The notes under the pieces were generated by a model. The model was not told where the DNA came from, searched no databases, and was given only the letters and a program-made list of their open reading frames with translations. From positions 620,001-684,000 of the forward strand of contig NC_079268.1 of NCBI RefSeq assembly GCF_947241705.1: 64,000 nucleotides of DNA. Reading direction: 5' to 3'. This stretch comes from Saccharomyces mikatae IFO 1815. Lineage: Eukaryota; Ascomycota; Saccharomycetes; Saccharomycetales; Saccharomycetaceae. This document shows, in pieces, positions 8,968 to 19,534 of this stretch; the first letter of the stretch is position 1; each line of letters begins with the position of its first letter. Made by a program: the position numbers and the translations under genes.

Positions 8968-9855
8968 TTATTTTCTGGTTTCCACAACGGATGGAACAAC
9001 AACAACAACAACCACAATAGCAAAGATAATAAAGCAGATGATCAAGCATCTTATTTTGTTTCTTCTGGCTTTTCTGGCGCTCTTGACGGCTTTGTTTGTA
9101 TGGCCTACACCCTGCTCTACGTCCTGCTGAGCGTCTTCTACGTTTTTGTCAATGACATCCACGTTTTCTTGTTGTTCAATAACCAGCTCCTCCATATCGT
9201 TGAACAGCTGGGTCAATTCTGCCATTGTTTTCTCCAACTTCAATAATTCTTGATGTCTCGCCTGTACTTCGGCTAATGCTGTCTTGGCTTCACCACGTCT
9301 ATTGGCGTTTAACAGTGCTTGAGAAAAAATTTGCTGACCGTTGACATCATTGATAGCAGCTTCCACTTCTTCGTCGGTAGCTTCCGGCTGAATAATTGTG
9401 TACTGTCTCTTCGCTTGCTCCTTGCTTTCCTCCTTGTAATTTGAATCGATAATCCTGTAGTCTTGAATTAATTTCAAGAACTTCTGTCTACAATTTTCTG
9501 CTTGAGCCTGTTTATTAGGGTCGTGCAGTCCATCCCTTTGTGCATCTTTGATATCCGCTTTTAATTGGTACTGCAAATCTGTGGCCTGAGAAATATAATC
9601 GTCCAAAGAACGTCTTAACTCCATCTCTTGTTCTTCGCTCACTTGAGTCAGCAGGTCCTTGTGCTGCGCATCAATGCTATTAATGATGCTTTCGTACCGG
9701 GACAAGTTGGCATTAATCGAATTGATCTTGTTCATAAAGGCAACAAAATCGTCGCTGCCATCTGAGTGACCGGTGGGGACATTGTTTAAATCCTCTTGCA
9801 TTTCATAGTTTTCAGCATACGGATTGTTGTTCCCATAAGGATTGGCGTTACTCAT
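8968..9855 (-). CDS. SSO2: Sso2, plasma-membrane t-SNARE (syntaxin)
   Basis: 295 residues from the ATG at 9855, identical in length to S. cerevisiae Sso2. Order: short disordered amino terminus with NNNPYAENYEMQ, a three-helix Habc regulatory domain (about 30-150), the syntaxin SNARE helix (about 190-250, with a central Gln layer), a basic stretch (KSARKARRNKIR), and a carboxyl-terminal anchor of Ile, Phe and Val (about 266-288). It pairs with Sec9 and Snc1/2 to fuse secretory vesicles; Sso1 is the duplicate, with Sso1 specialised for sporulation. A further in-frame ATG at 9975 would add 40 residues, but the family start is at 9855. Divergent from ADD37. Confidence 0.96.
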   Translation of the reverse strand: MSNANPYGNNNPYAENYEMQEDLNNVPTGHSDGSDDFVAFMNKINSINANLSRYESIINSIDAQHKDLLTQVSEEQEMELRRSLDDYISQATDLQYQLKADIKDAQRDGLHDPNKQAQAENCRQKFLKLIQDYRIIDSNYKEESKEQAKRQYTIIQPEATDEEVEAAINDVNGQQIFSQALLNANRRGEAKTALAEVQARHQELLKLEKTMAELTQLFNDMEELVIEQQENVDVIDKNVEDAQQDVEQGVGHTNKAVKSARKARRNKIRCLIICFIIFAIVVVVVVVPSVVETRK

Positions 9856-10242
9856 CTTTGCAATGTGTGTGTGTACTGGCTGTCCTCTGGATGTAGATGT
9901 GTCAATATTCCACGCAGTTCCAGTGTTTTTCAAGTGTATAGTAAGCAATTTAGCCTGCCACCACCGTTTACTCATACCATTTTACTTGTTTTTTTCATCC
10001 ATCCATTGAAACTAAAAACATCAAAAAAGGCCATTTCGTAAACAACGGCCGGGTGATAACAACGTCGTTTAGGAGGACCCTTCTTGCCGCGTAGTACCCG
10101 GCTCGGCTGGCAGAAAGATGTCACATACCAGGCTTTTGGCTTGGCTTTCTTTCCGCACATATATGGCACTTATGAGAGCGTCAGTGGTTCAGCATTGGTC
10201 GGCCTTGAAGCCTGCCTAGTCCCTCACATACAGTTGTGTACG
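9856..10242. other. SSO2-ADD37 divergent promoter region
   Basis: 387 bp shared by two divergent genes. Both flanking frames stay open into it (to 9975 on the minus strand and back to 10084 on the plus strand). No confident TATA or activator site identified. Confidence 0.5.
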
Positions 10243-10839
10243 ATGACTATTAAACCAACGAAAAGTTTCCAGAACTGTCTTGAAGCTGAAGTGCCAGGGT
10301 ATAACGATTGTCCCACAGTTTTGTTCTCAATCGACCCTAACAGCGGCCCCAGACCTAAATCAAAACCAAGAACGAAAACAAAAAGATGCGTGAGCGGAAC
10401 ACTTGCCACAGAAGTATTCGATCTTTATGGGAACACTAAAACAGCTACAACGCCGCCGCCAGTGCTGAAAAAATCACCTGTATCTGCCATTCAACAAGAA
10501 TCTACTTGTGAGGGCGAATCTGTGGAAGGCCATACTGATAGACAATACAACATAATATCATACAATGAGGACGAATTACTTACTAAGATTAATAACCTTT
10601 CTGAACCCGGCTCAAAGTTGTCATCGAAAGAACTGGACTTTTACAAAAAAAAGTTGGATTCAAATATTGCCAAGATTTTACAAAGCGATCACACTAAGAT
10701 AGTGCTCTCGCAGATTTTCGATGAAACAGACAAAAAAGCGGCTGTAAAAACCATTAAACATTGGATGGTTACGGACACGACAATTTCTAATTGGTGTCCA
10801 GCTTTCTTGAAGCTTTTTGAAAACCAGTCCCAGAAATAG
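10243..10839 (+). CDS. ADD37: Add37, protein affecting alpha1-antitrypsin degradation
   Basis: 198 residues from the ATG at 10243 (MTIKPTKSFQNCLEAE), equal to the S. cerevisiae length; upstream in-frame sequence to 10084 has no ATG. The gene was found in a screen for altered ER-associated degradation of human alpha1-proteinase inhibitor; molecular role unknown. The amino-terminal 40 residues and the carboxyl-terminal helical section (SKLSSKELDFYKKKLDSNI to the WMVTDTTISNWCPAF region) are strongly conserved, while the middle has diverged, so the ends are probably the functional parts. No signal peptide or membrane segment is visible. Confidence 0.88.
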   Translation: MTIKPTKSFQNCLEAEVPGYNDCPTVLFSIDPNSGPRPKSKPRTKTKRCVSGTLATEVFDLYGNTKTATTPPPVLKKSPVSAIQQESTCEGESVEGHTDRQYNIISYNEDELLTKINNLSEPGSKLSSKELDFYKKKLDSNIAKILQSDHTKIVLSQIFDETDKKAAVKTIKHWMVTDTTISNWCPAFLKLFENQSQK

Positions 10840-11075
10840 TCAATTTCATTATTTATACTTATTAATAGAAGTAGATTATATGCATAACATTCTTTTCTTT
10901 TTTGTAGAAGATACGTTCTACGCAGTTGGGGATTTGAGGCTACCCGCAGTTTGCTGGTGGAATTGAAGTAAAAATGACGATGAGCTCATCACCTCAAGCA
11001 GTATATGGTGTTGATGGTTGATAATTACTTATATACCTTCTGTCTGTATAACATTAAGTAATTGGAAGGCCGAAA

Positions 11076-14006
11076 ATGAACGAAGATAAGAAGCAACCGA
11101 TTGACATACATGACATACTGAACCAAAAACCCCAGCTCATCGAAAAGACGCCCCTAGATGTTTTCTTCGAGGATCTCGATAACAAGATAATAACTCCTAT
11201 AAACGAATACGCAGCTGACTCAGATTCTTGTTCTTCCGTTTATCAAGTAATAAAATGCACGAGCAACAAAGAATTTGTCATAATGCTTTTACAGAGCTTT
11301 GAGAATTTGCACATTCAAGTTCTTGGACAGCAACAGAGACTCGTCGATAGCGAAAGTAATTTATTGCCCATCTCTTTGCATGATATGAAGTACGTGGATG
11401 AGCTGATCAACCTTCTAATTATTCATGGTATAGACGCTAACTTGCCTGCAACAATGAAAATTCCATTCGATTCAAAAAGACTGAATACTTTCAAGAAGGG
11501 AGAAAAGAGCACAAAATATGAAACGCCTCGATGGCACACCATAAATAACGATACGTTATCCAAAGTTATAACTGCATTTTATAATGTTCTGACTAATGAC
11601 AAGTCTTCGGATTATTTGAGAAATCTAATTTTAAAAGGTAGTGCGTATGCAAACATTGTATTAGGCTTTATAGTGTTACATATGCAACTACCTAGCAAAT
11701 ACACTCCACAGATGATCGCAAAGCTGGAAAATCTTCAAGATACTTATACCTTGTTTGGTGTGTATACCTTACTAGTGGAAGCAATCCAAGATGAAAAGGT
11801 AAGGGAACCAATATTACTAAAGTTAACAACGTTGACGTTACGAAGACCAGAAAACGGTCTGGTCAGTTTAGTTGATTTCGTTTTGGGTGTGAGAGATGCT
11901 GAGGATATTGACATTGAAAAGTTCAATCGTGTTTATCAAATTTTGATGAGCAAGCCAAGAACAATGACAAATCTCCAATACTTGACCGAACTATTCAAAC
12001 AAATTTATGATGGTCTCACTTTTGTGAACAGACCTATACTGGTCACCTGTTTGAACGGACTAATCTTCAAGTTCTACATGAGGAACAGGAGAATTGTTCA
12101 CGATTTTTTGTTTAAAAAGGTCTACTCAATTATCTTCAACTTTCCGTTAGCTGATCATTCGGCAAAAGAACTAAATGATGCTATTAATGTTCTCATATCA
12201 TTATCTAAGAATTCTTCGATAGATTTACTGAATGATTTAGTTACTGGTTGCCCAAAAATTGATGGCATTTCTCCTGGTCAATTCTCCTTAAATATATGGA
12301 TATATGGCCTTTTTTTGAAGAAAAATCAAAAATTTGATCCATTGAAAATAAATCAATTGTCTATTGCAGAGGATAAACGTACAGAGCGTGTAAACTTGCT
12401 AAACGGATCTCCTCCGAATTATTATCAGGTTATATTATCCTTATTAAAGTCTTTAATAGTAGTAACAGGTAATTTCCAAATTCTGAATTTGTTGAGCCTT
12501 AATTTGCTCAACTTTGAACATGAGAAATGGAAGTTTTTGATTGATCTTGATACTCAACTACCATACATTTCAGTCAAAAACACAAATACAGTAGAGCTAC
12601 TTTCCGAAAAGGAATCGAAAAACACACAAATGTCCCAGTTTTTTCGGGATATGGACCTTTCGATAGATTTGTTCATGGAATTTTTAGCGTTGTTAAATGA
12701 TGAGGAGCAATTGACGATTTTATTTTTGGAAGTTTTGAAAAGATGGGTTCATCACACAAAGGACAGTAAGAAAATTTCGTCATTAAATTCAAGCGAGACG
12801 TCAAGCGTGTCAGATAACGCGTTAATACTCATGGACTTAAAAATATTGGAACGTATGGACGAACAATTTAAATCAAAAATTATCAAAAAACCTAAAGACG
12901 TTCTTATCGTTATAGATCAATTAATTGATATTGATCAAGGAAAGGATGAAACACAGGAAATAGAAGTTGATTCTGACGACGAAGAAGAAGTTGAAGCAGA
13001 AAAGTTAGATCCAAACGAAAACTCCTCTTCCAGAATTATCTTACAATTACTGTCCACTGTTCTTTCGGAATCGACGAGCGCTATGCTATCACAATATAGC
13101 CCCACATTAAAATCTATTTCTAGAAAATTGACGTTTTTTAACACTGATGCTCTTGAAGTGGGTACCTTATTGGAATCCATAGATAATATTTTAATGAACA
13201 GGCTCGCCACAAAAACGAATAGCAACCTAAACATCGATATGGATAAGGATGCGCTTGACCAAGCGATAAGTAATCTAAGCGATCCTTTGATACCGATAAA
13301 ATCATATGGTTTAATAGAACTACAACGTCTAGCTGAAAAAAAGTCCCAAGTGATCTCACTGGAGAAAGTGCTACAAATACACTTAGATTACTTAAAGAAC
13401 TCTGACCCTTTTATATACCTCAACGTTATTAAAGGACTTACGAAGTTATGTGAATTAGAGCCAAAAACTACATTGCTTCCGCTTGTTGAATTTTATGCAA
13501 ACAAGAAAAAAAAGAATAAACTAGATGATGTGCTTAAAATCGGTGAAGTATTCATTAATTACATTCAATGCCAAAACGAATTGTTCCAAGGTAAATTTGC
13601 GTATCTTATAATAGATACGTGCCTTGATATCGTGAGGCCAAATGATAGTGCGCCATTGGATAACAAATGGCGTATGTCATCCATGTCAATCTTAGGTATA
13701 TGTCTTCAAACCAATGCTAAGGCCCTTCCAGACAGGATCGGTGATATGCTGGATTGTGCATTTGGAATATTGCAGTTAGAGCAACCAACTAAATCTTTGA
13801 AGGGCAAGGATGATTCTTTTTTAATGAGAAGAAGTGCCGTACATCTGATACACGATTTGCTGTACAGTACAGGGCTTGATATGCTTCCAGCCGAATACAA
13901 CTACGATAAGTTAAAGACACTATTGTCTTACGTGCATGATCAAGATGAAGATTACTTGGTTTGTGAACAGATTGACAAGCTTTTAATCATACTGAAAAAT
14001 TTATAG
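11076..14006 (+). CDS. RTP1: Rtp1, RNA polymerase II nuclear import/assembly factor
   Basis: 976 residues (981 in S. cerevisiae). An all-helical, HEAT/ARM-type protein related to human TANGO6/TMCO7. It is reported to bind RNA polymerase II subunits and nuclear pore components and help import the assembled enzyme. Visible features: long runs of amphipathic helices, an acidic stretch ([15 protein letters not shown], about residues 625-645) that probably separates the amino- and carboxyl-terminal Rtp1 domains, and a basic KKKKNKLDD segment near residue 810. No membrane segment. The carboxyl-terminal repeats (GLIELQRLAEKKS, then RMSSMSILGICLQTN) are the best conserved part. Confidence 0.93.
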   Translation: MNEDKKQPIDIHDILNQKPQLIEKTPLDVFFEDLDNKIITPINEYAADSDSCSSVYQVIKCTSNKEFVIMLLQSFENLHIQVLGQQQRLVDSESNLLPISLHDMKYVDELINLLIIHGIDANLPATMKIPFDSKRLNTFKKGEKSTKYETPRWHTINNDTLSKVITAFYNVLTNDKSSDYLRNLILKGSAYANIVLGFIVLHMQLPSKYTPQMIAKLENLQDTYTLFGVYTLLVEAIQDEKVREPILLKLTTLTLRRPENGLVSLVDFVLGVRDAEDIDIEKFNRVYQILMSKPRTMTNLQYLTELFKQIYDGLTFVNRPILVTCLNGLIFKFYMRNRRIVHDFLFKKVYSIIFNFPLADHSAKELNDAINVLISLSKNSSIDLLNDLVTGCPKIDGISPGQFSLNIWIYGLFLKKNQKFDPLKINQLSIAEDKRTERVNLLNGSPPNYYQVILSLLKSLIVVTGNFQILNLLSLNLLNFEHEKWKFLIDLDTQLPYISVKNTNTVELLSEKESKNTQMSQFFRDMDLSIDLFMEFLALLNDEEQLTILFLEVLKRWVHHTKDSKKISSLNSSETSSVSDNALILMDLKILERMDEQFKSKIIKKPKDVLIVIDQLIDIDQGKDETQEIEVDSDDEEEVEAEKLDPNENSSSRIILQLLSTVLSESTSAMLSQYSPTLKSISRKLTFFNTDALEVGTLLESIDNILMNRLATKTNSNLNIDMDKDALDQAISNLSDPLIPIKSYGLIELQRLAEKKSQVISLEKVLQIHLDYLKNSDPFIYLNVIKGLTKLCELEPKTTLLPLVEFYANKKKKNKLDDVLKIGEVFINYIQCQNELFQGKFAYLIIDTCLDIVRPNDSAPLDNKWRMSSMSILGICLQTNAKALPDRIGDMLDCAFGILQLEQPTKSLKGKDDSFLMRRSAVHLIHDLLYSTGLDMLPAEYNYDKLKTLLSYVHDQDEDYLVCEQIDKLLIILKNL

Positions 14007-14129
14007 CTCAATCTATTTAAGTTAGATTTATTTTTATATATAGAATTAAGATATACAGCCTTTTCAGTTGCTTTTTCGTTCAACAAAGCAACCAAGAAAG
14101 AAAAAGAATAGCCGCCGATATAATATTTG

Positions 14130-14235
14130 TTACCCGTATTTACCATTTTTTTCTAGAAGGTAAAAGAACTTTTTTTCGATTTTTCTCGAGGTTCCACCAA
14201 GCGCGGCATAATGAGGGAGGAGAGTTGTATAAAAA
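14130..14235 (+). promoter_or_regulatory. HSC82 promoter: Reb1, heat-shock element, TATA
   Basis: In order: a Reb1 core TTACCCG at 14130-14136; TTCTAGAA at 14151-14158, a two-unit inverted heat-shock element with a further GAAC at 14167-14170; a weaker TTCTCGAGGTTCC at about 14183-14195; and TATAAAAA at 14228-14235, 119 bp before the ATG. Hsf1 binding with Reb1 support explains the high constitutive expression known for HSC82. Confidence 0.7.
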
Positions 14236-14350
14236 GAGTAACGTGTGAACTACCCACCTCTTGCAAACACGGACATGTGTATTACTTCTTATGATAATTC
14301 ACTTTTTTAAAAGTTCTAAGAAATTAATAGAAAAAATAGAATCAATCTGA

Positions 14351-16486
<2,136 letters not shown>

Positions 16487-16709
16487 TTCTTTTTATCATC
16501 TTCATGTCTTATATATTATATAAATTTGTTTACTTATTTTTACTATTTGTAATAATGAACCTGCTTTCACGCATACTTTAGAAATCCCTGTTTATTGTAA
16601 AGAGGAGTATCTTTGATTTAAATTTAAATGCACAGAAAAAATGAAAATTTGGGAACACGTATACTTGTGATAGTTGGAATGGCCCATTTTACCTCCAGGA
16701 ACATTCTTT

Positions 16710-18005
16710 TTACTCATCTTTGCAGTTTTCTTCAACGAATCTGTTGATTTCTTCAAGTTCCTGACATCTTTTATAATTGGCGTAGAGCTTCAAACTGGAC
16801 CAACCGATGGCGGCTGTACCGCAACCTATAATATTAAAAATCATTCTAAACTCCGAAGGAGAGCAATTTGGCGACCATCCAATTTTAAACATTTTCTGTA
16901 TCCATAGAAAAAGATTAAATAGAAGACCACCTGCACATTTACCGACAAACGGCCATATTATCTTTTCTGCAAGAATAGTATACCAACTACGCCTGACAAA
17001 AAAATCATCAACGGGGACGCTATGGTTGGCATTTTCAAAATCTCCATGATATAAATTTTTGGCGCCTTTGTTTAACAATTTATTGTAAATCAGATCAAGA
17101 AGCCTCTTGAAGCTAAAATTGTAGCAAAATGTGGCCAAGTTAGAATACAAAATTATTTTGGGTAAAGCTATCCCTTTATAATATTTGTTTCCGGCAGTCT
17201 TGACGATGTTAAGATACACCCACTTAAAGAGTATTGCATTAGCACTCACGTTTGAGATATTGCTTAAATAATGTAAGAACCCATATATTATGATTGAAGA
17301 GGAGAGAGGAATGCTCAATAAACCGCGTTCGGTCTGTGCATATACGTCCAGTGCCTTTGTAGTGCTTATGTTCAACATATTTCGTAGGACATTTTCGGGA
17401 AATAGGCAGCGTAATTGCCACAATCCAAGATCGAAGCTTGTCTTTTCAGGATTTAGAAGAAATAAACTAGTGATCCCCAATGGAATCACGTATCGCGTAA
17501 TTTTTTGCCACTGGTAAAATAAGGATAGTACAGGAGACTGAATGGTTACCGTAGGCCTATTTATGAAATTTGTTTTCTTACATTGGGGACATTCGCCAAA
17601 TTTCACTAACACATAAGGGGGATGATTATTCCGTTTTGTATAAAGAGACAATAAATTGAACACGTAGTCATTTTGAAAGGGTACTGGTTTTTGTCCCCAA
17701 ATAGGACGTGTCTCCCATATTTCAGTCAGGGAAAAGGTTGTCATGAAATCATGATGCCCATCGACGAGACATTTGAGACTAGTAATGATGGGTAAATCTG
17801 CACCCTTTGGTAAATTGGTTGGGTCTGAAAGAAAAAGTTCGATGTGTATTTGATATAGCCATCTTAAATAGCAACTTTTATGTATTTGTAGGTTACAACC
17901 ACATGTGTGTTGTAGCCATGTAGAGTCATATGTGGATTCCTCCAAACATATCCAACATATACATTTCTTTCTCCTGAAAGATAGGAAAAAGTGAGATGGG
18001 ACCAT
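16710..18005 (-). CDS. YMR187C: YMR187C, uncharacterised membrane protein with a RING-CH-like amino terminus
   Basis: 431 residues, same length as in S. cerevisiae, where function is unknown. Residues 15-45 hold cysteines and a histidine in a RING-CH order: C17-x2-C20, C35-x-C37, H42-x2-C45 (text CWICLEES, TCGC, IHKSCYLRWL), with a final C139-P-Q-C142 about 94 residues later. The tryptophans and the CPQC pair resemble the MARCH5-type E3 ligase domain, but the gap before the last pair is far longer than usual. After it come several hydrophobic stretches (about 160-185, 228-248, 330-350, 375-400) consistent with a polytopic membrane protein, possibly ER or mitochondrial outer membrane. The ligase idea is inference. 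Confidence 0.85.
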   Translation of the reverse strand: MVPSHFFLSFRRKKCICWICLEESTYDSTWLQHTCGCNLQIHKSCYLRWLYQIHIELFLSDPTNLPKGADLPIITSLKCLVDGHHDFMTTFSLTEIWETRPIWGQKPVPFQNDYVFNLLSLYTKRNNHPPYVLVKFGECPQCKKTNFINRPTVTIQSPVLSLFYQWQKITRYVIPLGITSLFLLNPEKTSFDLGLWQLRCLFPENVLRNMLNISTTKALDVYAQTERGLLSIPLSSSIIIYGFLHYLSNISNVSANAILFKWVYLNIVKTAGNKYYKGIALPKIILYSNLATFCYNFSFKRLLDLIYNKLLNKGAKNLYHGDFENANHSVPVDDFFVRRSWYTILAEKIIWPFVGKCAGGLLFNLFLWIQKMFKIGWSPNCSPSEFRMIFNIIGCGTAAIGWSSLKLYANYKRCQELEEINRFVEENCKDE

Positions 18006-18321
18006 GTAGAATTAAGAACTGCTTTGCTGGATTTTTCTGTTATAGATAAATCAAAATGGAAGTACTTTAAATACTTTCCTTTTGATGATATGGACGAGCG
18101 ACTTATTCACACCTTAAACCCATTTCGCTTGAAAATGACAAAATGAGTTAAATAGTAGAAGGTCAAAAACTTTATTATTTTGCACTAGAATGATCTCTAT
18201 TCGAAATGCATTACTTTGCCATTTACATAATGAAGCCTTGCAGTTATATACATATATATATTTACAGAGTAATAGTGATTCGGCTGAATCAGAGAGTAAT
18301 CGACTTTTCTCCATTTCTTTA
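18006..18321. other. MRPS17-YMR187C intergenic
   Basis: 316 bp between two minus-strand genes; includes a TATACATATATATAT run near 18245-18260. Holds the MRPS17 3' end and the YMR187C promoter. Nothing else recognised. Confidence 0.5.
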
Positions 18322-19035
18322 TTACTGACTTGGTTGTTGCAGATCCATCATGACATGTTTTTTTAATAAGTTCTTTCTGATATTTTTCTTCAAATTCAAA
18401 GGATCTTCAACACCATGATCTTTTAAAAATTGATTTCCTCTTAAGTCGTCCGACAATAACTCGGATAAACGACTTTGAATACGGTCGATCATACTTCTTT
18501 GTTTCTCTACATCAACTTCTAGTATAGATATGTCTAGTTGCAGCAGTTGCCTTACTGTGTCCTGCGAAAAATCCTGGATACCATATCTATGTTTAATTTC
18601 TGATAACTCTTTCGGCGTCGATCCCTTAGATAATGCATCTTGAATGATTTTAATATCACGTAATAGGGTCGTTTCTTCGTTGAGCTTATTCTCCCTTGCT
18701 GATCTTTTGTCTAAGAACTCTTTTGCCTTCTGTGCTTCTTCCTTTGCGACACTTAATTGAGCTTCTGATTCGTATAATGCAAATTGTTGACCTTTGTTTC
18801 TAATAATCTCCGCAATGGCAAAAAATTTCCTTTTTGAAAGCGGTCTCGTCGCTTCTATCCTTACCAAATCACCCTCCCTTGATATTTCACCTTCGTCGTG
18901 TACTAGATAATCTCTTCTATGAAACAATTCCTTATTGATTTTTTTATTAAAGACTTTTCTTTCTACACGGACTTTGACCGTCTTTTGCATCTTCCCTTGG
19001 GAGACGACCAAGCCTAAAAAATTCTGACGGGCCAT
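18322..19035 (-). CDS. MRPS17: Mrps17, mitochondrial ribosomal protein uS17m
   Basis: 237 residues. The first 85 residues are a bacterial-type S17 OB-fold ([19 protein letters not shown], then [22 protein letters not shown]). The remaining 150 residues are a fungal mitochondrial extension, largely helical and charged ([20 protein letters not shown]), that makes extra contacts in the mitoribosome small subunit. No cleavable presequence is obvious, as for several mitoribosomal proteins. The promoter is shared divergently with GCV2 and contains two Reb1 cores. Confidence 0.95.
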   Translation of the reverse strand: MARQNFLGLVVSQGKMQKTVKVRVERKVFNKKINKELFHRRDYLVHDEGEISREGDLVRIEATRPLSKRKFFAIAEIIRNKGQQFALYESEAQLSVAKEEAQKAKEFLDKRSARENKLNEETTLLRDIKIIQDALSKGSTPKELSEIKHRYGIQDFSQDTVRQLLQLDISILEVDVEKQRSMIDRIQSRLSELLSDDLRGNQFLKDHGVEDPLNLKKNIRKNLLKKHVMMDLQQPSQ

Positions 19036-19216
19036 TACAACGTAACTGATTTGAATTTTTGAACTTTCTAAACCAAGTTGAACTCTCTGAACTCTCTGAA
19101 CTCAGCCCTGCTCAGTTCTCTTGTAGATTTTCTTAAATAGATTGGTGCTAGCTTTAGTATAGTATTACCCAAAGTACTTGGAAATTCAAATCTTCAAAAC
19201 GGTAACATCATTTCTG

Positions 19217-19303
19217 TTACCCGAATTTGTTATATTACCCGGACATTTGACTCTTATTGTAGTAATGTACTCCTCCTTTCTAGAGTCAGGGTTGTTGAAG
19301 AAG
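19217..19303. promoter_or_regulatory. MRPS17-GCV2 divergent promoter: two Reb1 sites, Gcn4-like site, CTTCTT motif
   Basis: Reb1 cores TTACCCG lie at 19217-19223 and 19235-19241, 18 bp apart on one strand. TGACTC at 19248-19253 is a six-of-seven match to the Gcn4 site. AAGAAG at 19298-19303 is the reverse of CTTCTT, the core of the glycine-response element described in GCV1, GCV2 and GCV3. Together they fit amino-acid and glycine control of GCV2 from a nucleosome-free divergent region. Binding is inferred from motifs only. Confidence 0.6.
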
Positions 19304-19534
19304 TCATCAAAGTCAGGCATCGAGTTGTGGAGAGTTTTGATAAGCTAACCTAAAGAACTCCAACAAGTATAAATGGAGATATAACCAACATAAGCAAGAC
19401 ATTTTTCTCTTTTTCCGTATCCTAATAATTATTATTTTCCGTGTTTAGTTGTTTTTCTGTGTTAGTGCTGCTTGATTTATTAATCAGTTAACTACTACTC
19501 ACTGGAAAAGTTGTTTTGATAGAAGAGAAGTAAA

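Noticed and set aside
10084-10242. 53-codon in-frame extension of Add37
   Set aside because: No ATG; the ATG at 10243 gives the family length and amino terminus.
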